Shown here one piece after another: positions 23,015-35,300 of a stretch of 64,000 nucleotides of DNA. The notes below the pieces were generated by a model that saw only the letters and a program-made list of their open reading frames with translations, ran no database searches and was not told the DNA's origin. Position 1 is the first letter of the stretch. The number at the start of each line of letters is the position of its first letter. The DNA lies in NCBI GenBank assembly GCA_026018925.1, contig JAKSZU010000016.1, positions 11,874,940 through 11,938,939 on the forward strand. Direction: 5' to 3'. Source of the stretch: Tupaia tana. Taxonomy: Eukaryota; Chordata; Mammalia; Scandentia; Tupaiidae. A program made the translations under genes and the position numbers.

Positions 23015-26000
23015 GCCTGCTCAATGGCTCCTGACATCTAGACATGCTGGGAGAAAGGAAGATGCCCCACTCCTAACTGGGCCTCCAGCATACAAAACCC
23101 ACGTGAACAGCCCTTCTTCAAGAGAAAGCCTGCTCAATGGCTCCTGACATCTAGACATGCTGGGAGAAAGGAAGATGTCCCACTCCTAACTGGGCCTCCA
23201 GCATACAAAACCCACGTGAACAGCCCTTCTTCAAGAGAAAGCCTGCTCAATGGCTCCTGACATCTAGACATGCTGGGAGAAAGGAAGATGTCCCACTCCT
23301 AACTGGGCCTCCAGCCTACAATACCCACGTGAACAGCCCTTCTTCAAGAGAAAGACTGCTCAATGGCTCCTGACATCTAGACATGCTGGGAGAAAGGAAG
23401 ATGTCCCACTCCTAACTGGGCCTCCAGCATACAAAACCCACGTGAACAGCCCTTCTTCAAGAGAACGCCTGCTCAATGGCTCCTGACATCTAGACATGCT
23501 GGGAGAAAGTATGATGTCCCAATCATAACTGGGCCTCCAGCCTACAAAACCCACGTGAACAGCCCTTCTTCAAGAGAAAGCCTGCTCAATGGCTCCTGAC
23601 ATCTAGACATGCTGGGAGAAAGGAAGATGTCCCACTCCTAACTGGGCCTCCAACCTACAAAACCCACGTGAACAGCCCTTCTTCAAGAGAAAGCCTGCTC
23701 AATGGCTCCTGACATCTAGACATGCTGGGAGAAAGGAAGATGTCCCACTCCTAACTGGGCCTCCAGCCTACAAAACCCACGTGAACAGCCCTTCTTCAAG
23801 AGAAAGCCTGCTCAATGGCTCCTGACATCTAGACATGCTGGGAGAAAGGAAGATGTCCCACTCCTAACTGGGCCTCCAGCCTACAAAACCCACGTGAACA
23901 GCCCTTCTTCAAGAGAAAGCCTGCTCAATGGCTCCTGACATCTAGACATGCTGGGAGAAAGAAAGATGTCCCACTCCTAACTGGGCCTCCAGCCTACAAA
24001 ACCCACGTGAACAGCCCTTCTTCAAGAGAAAGCCTGCTCAATGGCTCCTGACATCTAGACATGCTGGGAGAAAGAAAGATGTCCCACTCCTAACTGGGCC
24101 TCCAGCATACAAAACCCACGTGAACAGCCCTTCTTCAAGAGAAAGCCTGCTCAATGGCTCCTGACATCTAGACATGCTGGGAGAAAGGAAGATGTCCCAC
24201 TCCTAACTGGGCCTCCAGCTTACAAAACCCACGTGAACAGCCCTTCTTCAAGAGAAAGCCTGCTCAATGGCTCCTGACATCTAGACATGCTGGGAGAAAG
24301 GAAGATGTCCCACTCCTAACTGGGCCTCCAGCCTACAAAACCCACGTGAACAGCCCTTCTTCAAGAGAAAGCCTGCTCAATGGCTCCTGACATCTACACA
24401 TGCTGTGAGAAAGGAAGATATCCCACTCCTAACTGGGCCTCCAGCATACAAAACCCACATGAACAGCCCTTCTTCAAGAGAAAGCCTGCTCAATGGCTCC
24501 TGACATCTAGACATGCTGGGAGAAAGGAAGATGTCCCACTCCTAACTGGGCCTCCAGCCTACAAAACCCACGTGAACAGCCCTTCTTCAAGAGAAAGCCT
24601 GCTCAATGGCTCCTGACATCTAGACATGCTGGGAGAAAGGAAGATGTCCCACTCCTAACTGGGCCTCCAGCCTACAAAACCCACGTGAACAGCCCTTCTT
24701 CAAGAGAAAGCCTGCTCAATGGCTCCTGACATCTACACATGCTGTGAGAAAGGAAGATGTCCCACTCCTAACTGGGCCTCCAGCATACAAAACCCACATG
24801 AACAGCCCTTCTTCAAGAGAAAGCCTGCTCAATGGCTCCTGACATCTAGACATGCTGGGAGAAAGGAAGATGTCCCACTCCTAACTGGGCCTCCAGCCTA
24901 CAAAACGCACGTGAACAGCCCTTCTTCAAGAGAAAGCCTGCTCAATGGCTCCTGACATCTAGACATGCTGGGAGAAAGGAAGATGTCCCACTCCTAACTG
25001 GGCCTCCAGCCTACAAAACCCACGTGAACAGCCCTTCTTCAAGAGAAAGCCTGCTCAATGGCTCCTGACATCTAGACATGCTGGGAGAAAGGAAGATGTC
25101 CCACTCCTAACTGGGCCTCCAGCCTACAAAACCCACGTGAACAGCCCTTCTTCAAGAGAAAGCCTGCTCAATGGCTCCTGACATCTAGACATGCTGGGAG
25201 AAAGGAAGATGTCCCACTCCTAACTGGGCCTCCAGCCTACAAAACCCACGTGAACAGCCCTTCTTCAAGAGAAAGCCTGCTCAATGGCTCCTGACATCTA
25301 GACATGCTGGGAGAAAGGAAGATGTCCCACTCCTAACTGGGCCTCCAGCATACAAAACCCACGTGAACAGCCCTTCTTCAAGAGAAAGCCTGCTCAATGG
25401 CTCCTGACATCTAGACATGCTGGGAGAAAGGAAGATGCCCCACTCCTAACTGGGCCTCCAGCCTACAAAACCCACGTGAACAGCCCTTCTTCAAGAGAAA
25501 GCCTGCTCAATGGCTCCTGACATCTAGACATGCTGGGAGAAAGGAAGATGTCCCACGCCTAACTGGGCCTCCAGCATACAAAACCCACGTGAACAGCCCT
25601 TCTTCAAGAGAAAGCCTGCTCAATGGCTCCTGACATCTAGACATGCTGGGAGAAAGGAAGATGTCCCACTCCTAACTGGGCCTCCAGCATACAAAACCCA
25701 CGTGAACAGCCCTTCTTCAAGAGAAAGCCTGCTCAATGGCTCCTGACATCTAGACATGCTGGGAGAAAGGAAGATGTCCCACTCCTAACTGGGCCTCCAG
25801 CCTACAAAACCCAAGTGAACAGCCCTTCTTCACGAGAAAGCCTGCTCAATGGCTCCTGACATCTAAACACGCTGGGAGAAAGGAAGATGTCCCACTCCTA
25901 ATTGGGCCTCCAGCCTACAAAACCCACGTGAACAGCCCTTCTTCAAGAGAAAGCCTGCTCAATGGCTCCTGACATCTAAACACGCTGGGAGAAAGGAAGA

Positions 26001-29000
26001 TGTCCCACTCCTAACTGGGCCTCCAGCCTACAAAACCCACGTGAACAGCCCTTCTTCAAGAGAAAGCCTGCTCAATGGCTCCTGACATCTAGACATGCTG
26101 GGAGAAAGGAAGATGTCCCACTCCTAATTGGGCCTCCAGCATACAAAACCCACGTGAACAGCCCTTCTTCAAGAGAAAGCCTGCTCAATGGCTCCTGACA
26201 TCTAGACATGCTGGGAGAAAGGAAGATGTCCCACTCCTAACTGGGCCTCCAGCATACAAAACCCACGTGAACAGCCCTTCTTCAAGAGAAAGCCTGCTCA
26301 ATGGCTCCTGACATCTAGACATGCTGGGAGAAAGGAAGATGTCCCACTCCTAACTGGGCCTCCAGCCTACAAAACCCAAGTGAACAGCCCTTCTTCACGA
26401 GAAAGCCTGCTCAATGGCTCCTGACATCTAGACATGCTGGGAGAAAGGAAGATGTCCCACTCCTAACTGGGCCTCCAGCATACAAAACCCACGTGAACAG
26501 CCCATCTTCAAGAGAAAGCCTGCTCAATGGATCCTGACATCTAGACATGCTGGGAGAAAGGAAGATGTCCCACTCCTAACTGGGCCTCCAGCATACAAAA
26601 CCCACGTGAACAGCCCTTCTGCAAGAGAAAGCCTGCTCAATGGCTCCTGACATCTAGACATGCTGGGAGAAAGGAAGATGTCCCACTCCTAACTGGGACT
26701 CCAGCATACAAAACGCACGTGAACAGCCCTTCTTCAAGAGAAAGCCTGCTCAATGGCTCCTGACATCTAGACATGCTGGGAGAAAGGAAGATGTCCCACT
26801 CCTAACTGGGCCTCCAGCATACAAAACCCACGTGAACAGCCCTTCTTCAAGAGAATGCCTGCTCAATGGCTCCTGACATCTAGACATGCTGGGAGAAAGG
26901 AAGATGTCCCACTCCTAACTGGGCCTCCAGCCTACAAAACCCACGTGAACAGCCCTTCTTCAAGAGAAAGGGTGCTCAATGGCTCCTGACATCTAGACAT
27001 GCTGGGAGAAAGGAAGATGTCCCACTCCTAACTGGGCCTCCAGCCTACAAAACCCACGTGAACAGCCCTTCTTCAAGAGAAAGCCTGCTCAATGGCTCCT
27101 GACATCTAGACATGCTGGGAGAAAGGAAGATGTCCCACTCCTAACTGGGCCTCCAGCCTACAAAACCCACGTGAACAGCCCTTCTTCAAGAGAAAGCCTG
27201 CTCAATGGCTCCTGACATCTAGACATGCTGGGAGAAAGGAAGATGTCCCACTCCTAACTGGGCCTCCAGCATACAAAACCCACGTGAACAGCCCTTCTTC
27301 AAGAGAAAGCCTGCTCAATGGCTCCTGACATCTAAACACGCTGGGAGAAAGGAAGATATCCCACTCCTAACTGGGCCTCCAGCCTACAAAACCCACGTGA
27401 ACAGCCCTTCTTCAAGAGAAAGGGTGCTCAATGGCTCCTGACATCTAGACATGCTGGGAGAAAGGAAGATGTCCCACTCCTAACTGGGCCTCCAGCATAC
27501 AAAACCCAAGTGAACAGCCCTTCTTCAAGAGAAAGCCTGCTCAATGGCTCCTGACATCTAGACATGCTGGGAGAAAGGAAGATGTCCCACTCCTAACTGG
27601 GCCTCCAGCCTACAAAACCCACGTGAACAGCCCTTCTTCAAGAGAAAGCCTGCTCAATGGCTCCTGACATCTAGACATGCTGGGAGAAAGGAAGATGTCC
27701 CACTCCTAACTGGGCCTCCAGCCTACAAAACCCACGTGAACAGCCCTTCTTCAAGAGAAAGCCTGCTCAATGGCTCCGGACATCTAGACATGCTGGGAGA
27801 AAGGAAGATGTCCCACTCCTAACTGGGCCTCCAGCCTACAAAACCCACGTGAACAGCCCTTCTTCAAGAGAAAGCCTGCTCAATGGCTCCTGACATCTAG
27901 ACATGCTGGGAGAAAGGAAGATGTCCCACTCCTAACTGGGCCTCCAGCATACAAAACCCACGTGAACAGCCCTTCTTCAAGAGAAAGCCTGGTCAATGGC
28001 TCCTGACATCTAGACATGCTGGGAGAAAGGAAGATGTCCCACTCCTAACTGGGCCTCCAGCCTACAAAACCCACGTGAACAGCCCTTCTTCAAGAGAAAG
28101 CCTGCTCAATGGCTCCTGACATCTAGACATGCTGGGAGAAAGGAAGATGTCCCACTCCTAACTGGGCCTCCAGCATACAAAACCCACGTGAACAGCCCTT
28201 CTTCAAGAGAAAGCCTGCTCAATGGCTCCTGACATCTAGACATGCTGGGAGAAAGGAAGATGTCCCACTCCTAACTGGGCCTCCAGCCTACAAAACCCAC
28301 GTGAACAGCCCTTCTTCAAGAGAAAGCCTGCTCAATGGCTCCTGACATCTAGACATGCTGGGAGAAAGGAAGATGTCCCACTCCTAACTGGGCCTCCAGC
28401 CTACAAAACCCACGTGAACAGCCCTTCTTCAAGAGAAAGGGTGCTCAATGGCTCCTGACATCTAGACATGCTGGGAGAAAGGAAGATGTCCCACTCCTAA
28501 CTGGGCCTCCAGCATACAAAACCCACGTGAACAGCCCTTCTTCAAGAGAAAGCCTGCTCAATGGCTCCTGACATCTAGACATGCTGGGAGAAAGGAAGAT
28601 GTCCCACTCCTAACTGGGCCTCCAGCATACAAAACCCACGTGAACAGCCCTTCTTCAAGAGAAAGCCTGCTCAATGGCTCCTGACATCTAGACATGCTGG
28701 GAGAAAGGAAGATGTCCCACTCCTAACTGGGCCTCCAGCATACAAAACCCACGTGAACAGCCCTTCTTCAAGAGAAAGCCTGCTCAATCGCTCCTGACAT
28801 CTAGACATGCTGGGAGAAAGGAAGATGTCCCACTCCTAACTGGGCCTCCAGCCTACAAATCCCACGTGAACAGCTCTTCAAGAGAAAGCCTGCTCAATGG
28901 CTCCTGACATCTAGACATGCTGGGAGAAAGGAAGATGTCCCACTCCTAACTGGGCCTCCAGCCTACAAAACCCACGTTAACAGCCCATCTTCAAGAGAAA

Positions 29001-29121
29001 GCCTGCTCAATGGCTCCTGACATCTAGACATGCTAGGAGAAAGGAAGATGTCCCACTCCTAACTGGGCCTCCAGCCTACAAAACCCATGTGAACAGCCCT
29101 TCTTCAAGAGAAAGCCTGCTC
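23009..29121 (+). repeat. Satellite segment 8, 54 monomers
   Basis: Exactly 54 monomers plus the target copy minus 3 bp (CAGCTCTTC near 28872). It contains the second copy of the 2.8-kb block, a three-monomer duplication at 24387-25064, TAAACACG monomers near 25864, 25977 and 27333, CAAGTG monomers near 25812 and 26377, GGATCCTG near 26530, GAATGCC near 26855, CCTGGTC near 27991 and GGGTGCTC near 28439. SINE 8 is preceded directly by the CACGTTAAC monomer (28976). Confidence 0.95.
24387..25064 (+). repeat. Recent three-monomer (339-bp) tandem duplication
   Basis: Two consecutive 339-bp sets start at 24387 and 24726. Each opens with the rare TACACATGCTGTGAG monomer followed by CCCACATG. They differ at GATATCC (first) versus GATGTCC (second) and at one GCACGTG in the second. 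The related block near 13707 has only one such set, so the duplication followed the 2.8-kb block copying. Confidence 0.8.
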
Positions 29122-29394
29122 TGGGAACCAGCAGTTAGTGTAATGGCTATGTCGCTGGACTCCCACGTAGTCGACCGTGGTTCGCGTCTCGGACCCGGTG
29201 GCTTACAACTCACGCCGGGCGCGTGTGCGTGCGTGCCCAAGATCCCGAGAGGAGAATGGAGGAGAAGGGATTGCGGCGTGACCATCCCCCCTGGGGGGTG
29301 ATTTCTCGCTTTCTGTCTCTATGTCTCTCTCTATCTGTCTGGCGAGCGCACGCGCCCTATAGCGAAAAAAACCTCTCCAAAAAAAAAAAAAAAA
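29122..29394 (+). mobile_element. tRNA-derived SINE-like element, copy 8
   Basis: Common body with 16 A residues. Target duplications are at 29108-29121 and 29395-29408. The host monomer has a private TGCTAGGAG. Like copy 6 it follows CAAATCCC/CAGCTCTTC and CACGTTAAC monomers directly, so the two probably share one ancestral rearrangement. Confidence 0.9.
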
Positions 29395-32300
29395 GAGAAA
29401 GCCTGCTCAATGGCTCCTGACATCTAGACATGCTGGGAGAAAGGAAGATGCCCCACTCCTAACTGGGCCTCCAGCATACAAAACCCACGTGAACAGCCCT
29501 TCTGCAAGAGAAAGCCTGCTCAATGGCTCCTGACATCTAGACATGCTGGGAGAAAGGAAGATGTCCCACTCCTAACTGGGCCTCCAGCATACAAAACCCA
29601 CGTGAACAGCCCTTCTTCAAGAGAAAGCCTGCTCAATGGCTCCTGACATCTAGACATGCTGGGAGAAAGGAAGATGTCCCACTCCTAACTGGGCCTCCAG
29701 CCTACAAAACCCACGTGAACAGCCCTTCTTCAAGAGAAAGCCTGCTCAATGGCTCCTGACATCTAGACATGCTGGGAGAAAGGAAGATGTCCCACTCCTA
29801 ACTGGGCCTCCAGCATACAAAACCCACGTGAACAGCCCTTCTTCAAGAGAACGCCTGCTCAATGGCTCCTGACATCTAGACATGCTGGGAGAAAGTATGA
29901 TGTCCCACTCCTAACTGGGCCTCCAGCCTACAAAACCCACGTGAACAGCCCTTCTTCAAGAGAAAGCCTGCTCAATGGCTCCTGACATCTAGACATGCTG
30001 GGAGAAAGGAAGATGTCCCACTCCTAACTGGGCCTCCAGCCTACAAAACCCACGTGAACAGCCCTTCTTCAAGAGAAAGCCTGCTCAATGGCTCCTGACA
30101 TCTAGACATGCTGGGAGAAAGGAAGATGTCCCACTCCTAACTGGGCCTCCAGCCTACAAAACCCACGTGAACAGCCCTTCTTCAAGAGAAAGCCTGCTCA
30201 ATGGCTCCTGACATCTAGACATGCTGGGAGAAAGGAAGATGTCCCACTCCTAACTGGGCCTCCAGCCTACAAAACCCATGTGAACAGCCCTTCTTCAAGA
30301 GAAAGCCTGCTCAATGGCTCCTGACATCTAGACATGCTGGGAGAAAGAAAGATGTCCCACTCCTAACTGGGCCTCCAGCCTACAAAACCCACGTGAACAG
30401 CCCTTCTTCAAGAGAAAGCCTGCTCAATGGCTCCTGACATCTAGACATGCTGGGAGAAAGGAAGATGTCCCACTCCTAACTGGGCCTCCAGCATACAAAA
30501 CCCACGTGAACAGCCCTTCTTCAAGAGAAAACCTGCTCAATGGCTCCTGACATCTACACATGCTGGGAGAAAGGAAGATGTCCCACTCCTAACTGGGCCT
30601 CCAGCCTACAAAACCCACGTGAACAGCCCTTCTTCAAGAGAAAGCCTGCTCAATGGCTCCTGACATCTAAACACGCTGGGAGAAAGGAAGATGTCCCACT
30701 CCTAACTGGGCCTCCAGCCTACAAAACTCACGTGAACAGCCCTTCTTCAAGAGAAAGGGTGCTCAATGGCTCCTGACATCTAGACATGCTGGGAGAAAGG
30801 AAGATGTCCCACTCCTAACTGGGCCTCCAGCATACAAAACCCAAGTGAACAGCCCTTCTTCATGAGAAAGCCTGCTCAATGGCTCCTGACATCTAGACAT
30901 GCTGGGAGAAAGGAAGATGTCCCACTCCTAACTGGGCCTCCAGCATACAAAACCCACGTGAACAGCCCTTCTTCAAGAGAAAGCCTGCTCAATGGCTCCT
31001 GACATCTAGACATGCTGGGAGAAAGGAAGATGTCCCACTCCTAACTGGGCCTCCAGCCTACAAAACCCACGTGAACAGCCCTTCTTCAAGAGAAAGCCTG
31101 CTCAATGGCTCCTGACATCTAGACATGCTGGGAGAAAGGAAGATGTCCCACTCCTAACTGGGCCTCCAGCCTACAAAACCCACGTGAACAGCCCTTCTTC
31201 AAGAGAAAGGGTGCTCAATGGCTCCTGACATCTAGACATGCTGGGAGAAAGGAAGATGTCCCACTCCTAACTGGGCCTCCAGCATACAAAACCCACGTGA
31301 ACAGCCCTTCTTCAAGAGAACGCCTGCTCAATGGCTCCTGACATCTAGACATGCTGGGAGAAAGGAAGATGTCCCACTCCTAACTGGGCCTCCAGCATAC
31401 AAAACCCACGTGAACAGCCCTTCTTCAAGAGAAAGCCTGCTCAATGGCTCCTGACATCTAGACATGCTGGGAGAAAGGAAGATGTCCCACTCCTAACTGG
31501 GCCTCCAGCCTACAAAACCCACGTGAACAGCCCTTCTTCAAGAGAAAGCCTGCTCAATGGCTCCTGACATCTAGACATGCTGGGAGAAAGGAAGATGTCC
31601 CACTCCTAACTGGGCCTCCAGCCTACAAAACCCACGTGAACAGCTCTTCAAGAGAAAGCCTGCTCAATGGCTCCTGACATCTAGACATGCTGGGAGAAAG
31701 GAAGATGTCCCACTCCTAACTGGGCCTCCAGCCTACAAAACCCACGTTAACAGCCCATCTTCAAGAGAAAGCCTGCTCAATGGCTCCTGACATCTAGACA
31801 TGCTGGGAGAAAGGAAGATGTCCCACTCCTAACTGGGACTCCAGCATACAAAAACGCACGTGAACAGCCCTTCTTCAAGAGAAAGCCTGCTCAATGGCTC
31901 CTGACATCTAGACATGCTGGGAGAAAGGAAGATGTCCCACTCCTAACTGGGCCTCCAGCATACAAAACCCACGTGAACAGCCCTTCTTCAAGAGAAAGCC
32001 TGCTCAATGGCTCCTGACATCTAGACATGCTGGGAGACAGGAAGATGTCCCACTCCTAACTGGGCCTCCAGCATACAAAACCCACGTGAACAGCCCTTCT
32101 TCAAGAGAAAGCCTGCTCAATGGCTCCTGACATCTAGACATGCTGGGAGAAAGGAAGATGTCCCACTCCTAACTGGGCCTCCAGCCTACAAAACCCAAGT
32201 GAACAGCCCTTCTTCACGAGAAAGCCTGCTTAATGGCTCCTGACATCTAGACATGCTGGGAGAAAGGAAGATGTCCCACTCCTAACTGGGCCTCCAGCAT

Positions 32301-35300
32301 ACAAAACACACGTGAACAGCCCATCTTCAAGAGAAAGCCTGCTCAATGGATCCTGACATCTAGACATGCTGGGAGAAAGGAAGATGTCCCACTCCTAACT
32401 GGGACTCCAGCATACAAAACCCACGTGAACAGCCCTTCTGCAAGAGAAAGCCTGCTCAATGGCTCCTGACATCTAGACATGCTGGGAGAAAGGAAGATGT
32501 CCCACTCCTAACTGGGACTCCAGCATACAAAACGCACGTGAACAGCCCTTCTTCAAGAGAAAGCCTGCTCAATGGCTCCTGACATCTAGACATGCTGGGA
32601 GAAAGGAAGATGCCCCACTCCTAACTGGGCCTCCAGCCTACAAAACCCACGTGAACAGCCCTTCTTCAAGAGAAAGCCTGCTCAATGGCTCCTGACATCT
32701 AGACATGCTGGGAGAAAGGAAGATGTCCCACTCCTAACTGGGCCTCCAGCATACAAAACCCACGTGAACAGCCCTTCTTCAAGAGAAAGCCTGCTCAATG
32801 GCTCCTGACATCTAGACATGCTGGGAGAAAGGAAGATGTCCCACTCCTAACTGGGCCTCCAGCATACAAAAACCCACGTGAACAGCCCTTCTTCAAGAGA
32901 AAGCCTGCTCAATGGCTCCTGACATCTAGACATGCTGGGAGAAAGGAAGATGTCCCACTCCTAACTGGGCCTCCAGCCTACAAAACCCACGTGAACAGCC
33001 CTTCTTCACGAGAAAGCCTGCTCAATGGCTCCTGACATCTAGACATGCTGGGAGAAAGGAAGATGTCCCACTCCTAACTGGGCCTCCAGCATACAAAACC
33101 CACGTGAACAGCCCATCTTCAAGAGAAAGCCTGCTCAATGGATCCTGACATCTAGACATGCTGGGAGAAAGGAAGATGTCCCACTCCTAACTGGGCCTCC
33201 AGCATACAAAACCCACGTGAACAGCCCTTCTGCAAGAGAAAGCCTGCTCAATGGCTCCTGACATCTAGACATGCTGGGAGAAAGGAAGATGTCCCACTCC
33301 TAACTGGGACTCCAGCATACAAAACGCACGTGAACAGCCCTTCTTCAAGAGAAAGCCTGCTCAATGGCTCCTGACATCTAGACATGCTGGGAGAAAGGAA
33401 GATGTCCCACTCCTAACTGGGCCTCCAGCATACAAAACCCACGTGAACAGCCCTTCTTCAAGAGAATGCCTGCTCAATGGCTCCTGACATCTAGACATGC
33501 TGGGAGAAAGGAAGATGTCCCACTCCTAATTGGGCCTCCAGCCTACAAAACCCACGTGAACAGCCCTTCTTCAAGAGAAAGCCTGCTCAATGGCTCCTGA
33601 CATCTAGACATGCTGGGAGAAAGGAAGATGTCCCACTCCTAACTGGGCCTCCAGCCTACAAAACCCACGTGAACAGCCCTTCTTCAAGAGAAAACCTGCT
33701 CAATGGCTCCTGACATCTACACATGCTGGGAGAAAGGAAGATGTCCCACTCCTAACTGGGCCTCCAGCCTACAAAACGCACGTGAACAGCCCTTCTTCAA
33801 GAGAAAGCCTGCTCAATGGCTCCCTGACATCTAAACACGCTGGGAGAAAGGAAGATGTCCCACTCCTAACTGGGCCTCCAGCCTACAAAACCCACGTGAA
33901 CAGCCCTTCTTCAAGAGAAAGGGTGCTCAATGGCTCCTGACATCTAGACATGCTGGAAGAAAGGAAGATGTCCCACTCCTAACTGGGCCTCCAGCATACA
34001 AAACCCAAGTGAACAGCCCTTCTTCATGAGAAAGCCTGCTCAATGGCTCCTGACATCTAGACATGCTGGGAGAAAGGAAGATGTCCCACTCCTAACTGGG
34101 GCCTCCAGCCTACAAAACTCACGTGAACAGCCCTTCTTCAAGAGAAAGCCTGCTCAATGGCTCCTGACATCTAGACATGCTGGGAGAAAGGAAGATGTCC
34201 CACTCCTAACTGGGCCTCCAGCCTACAAAACCCACGTGAACAGCCCTTCTTCAAGAGAAAGCCTGCTCAATGGCTCCTGACATCTAGACATGCTGGGAGA
34301 AAGGAAGATGTCCCACTCCTAACTGGGCCTCCAGCCTACAAAACCCACGTGAACAGCCCTTCTTCAAGAGAAAGCCTGCTCAATGGCTCCTGACATCTAG
34401 ACATGCTGGGAGAAAGGAAGATGTCCCACTCCTAATTGGGCCTCCAGCATACAAAACCCACGTGAACAGCCCTTCTTCAAGAGAAAGCCTGCTCAATGGC
34501 TCCTGACATCTAGACATGCTGGGAGAAAGGAAGATGTCCCACTCCTAACTGGGCCTCCAGCATACAAAACCCACGTGAACAGCCCTTCTTCAAGAGAAAG
34601 CCTGCTCAATGGCTCCTGACATCTAGACATGCTGGGAGAAAGGAAGATGTCCCACTCCTAACTGGGCCTCCAGCCTACAAAACCCAAGTGAACAGCCCTT
34701 CTTCACGAGAAAGCCTGCTTAATGGCTCCTGACATCTAGACATGCTGGGAGAAAGGAAGATGCCCCACTCCTAACTGGGCCTCCAGCCTACAAAACCCAC
34801 GTGAACAGCCCTTCTTCAAGAGAAAGCCTGCTCAATGGCTCCTGACATCTAGACATGCTGGGAGAAAGGAAGATGTCCCACTCCTAACTGGGCCTCCAGC
34901 ATACAAAACCCACGTGAACAGCCCTTCTTCAAGAGAAAGCCTGCTCAATGGCTCCTGACATCTAGACATGCTGGGAGAAAGGAAGATGTCCCACTCCTAA
35001 CTGGGCCTCCAGCATACAAAACCCACGTGAACAGCCCTTCTTCAAGAGAAAGCCTGCTCAATGGCTCCTGACATCTAGACATGCTGGGAGAAAGGAAGAT
35101 GTCCCACTCCTAACTGGGCCTCCAGCCTACAAAACCCACGTGAACAGCCCTTCTTCACGAGAAAGCCTGCTCAATGGCTCCTGACATCTAGACATGCTGG
35201 GAGAAAGGAAGATGTCCCACTCCTAACTGGGCCTCCAGCATACAAAACCCACGTGAACAGCCCATCTTCAAGAGAAAGCCTGCTCAATGGATCCTGACAT

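Larger units (their letters stand above)
22727..25855 (+). repeat. 2.8-kb block, second copy (with 339-bp insertion)
   Basis: This matches 12051-14830 variant for variant at a 10,684-bp offset, shown for example by SINE ends 12324/23008, AGACTGCTC at 12670/23354 and CAGCTT at 13536/24220. It contains one extra set of three monomers, after which the offset is about 11,023. Confidence 0.75.
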
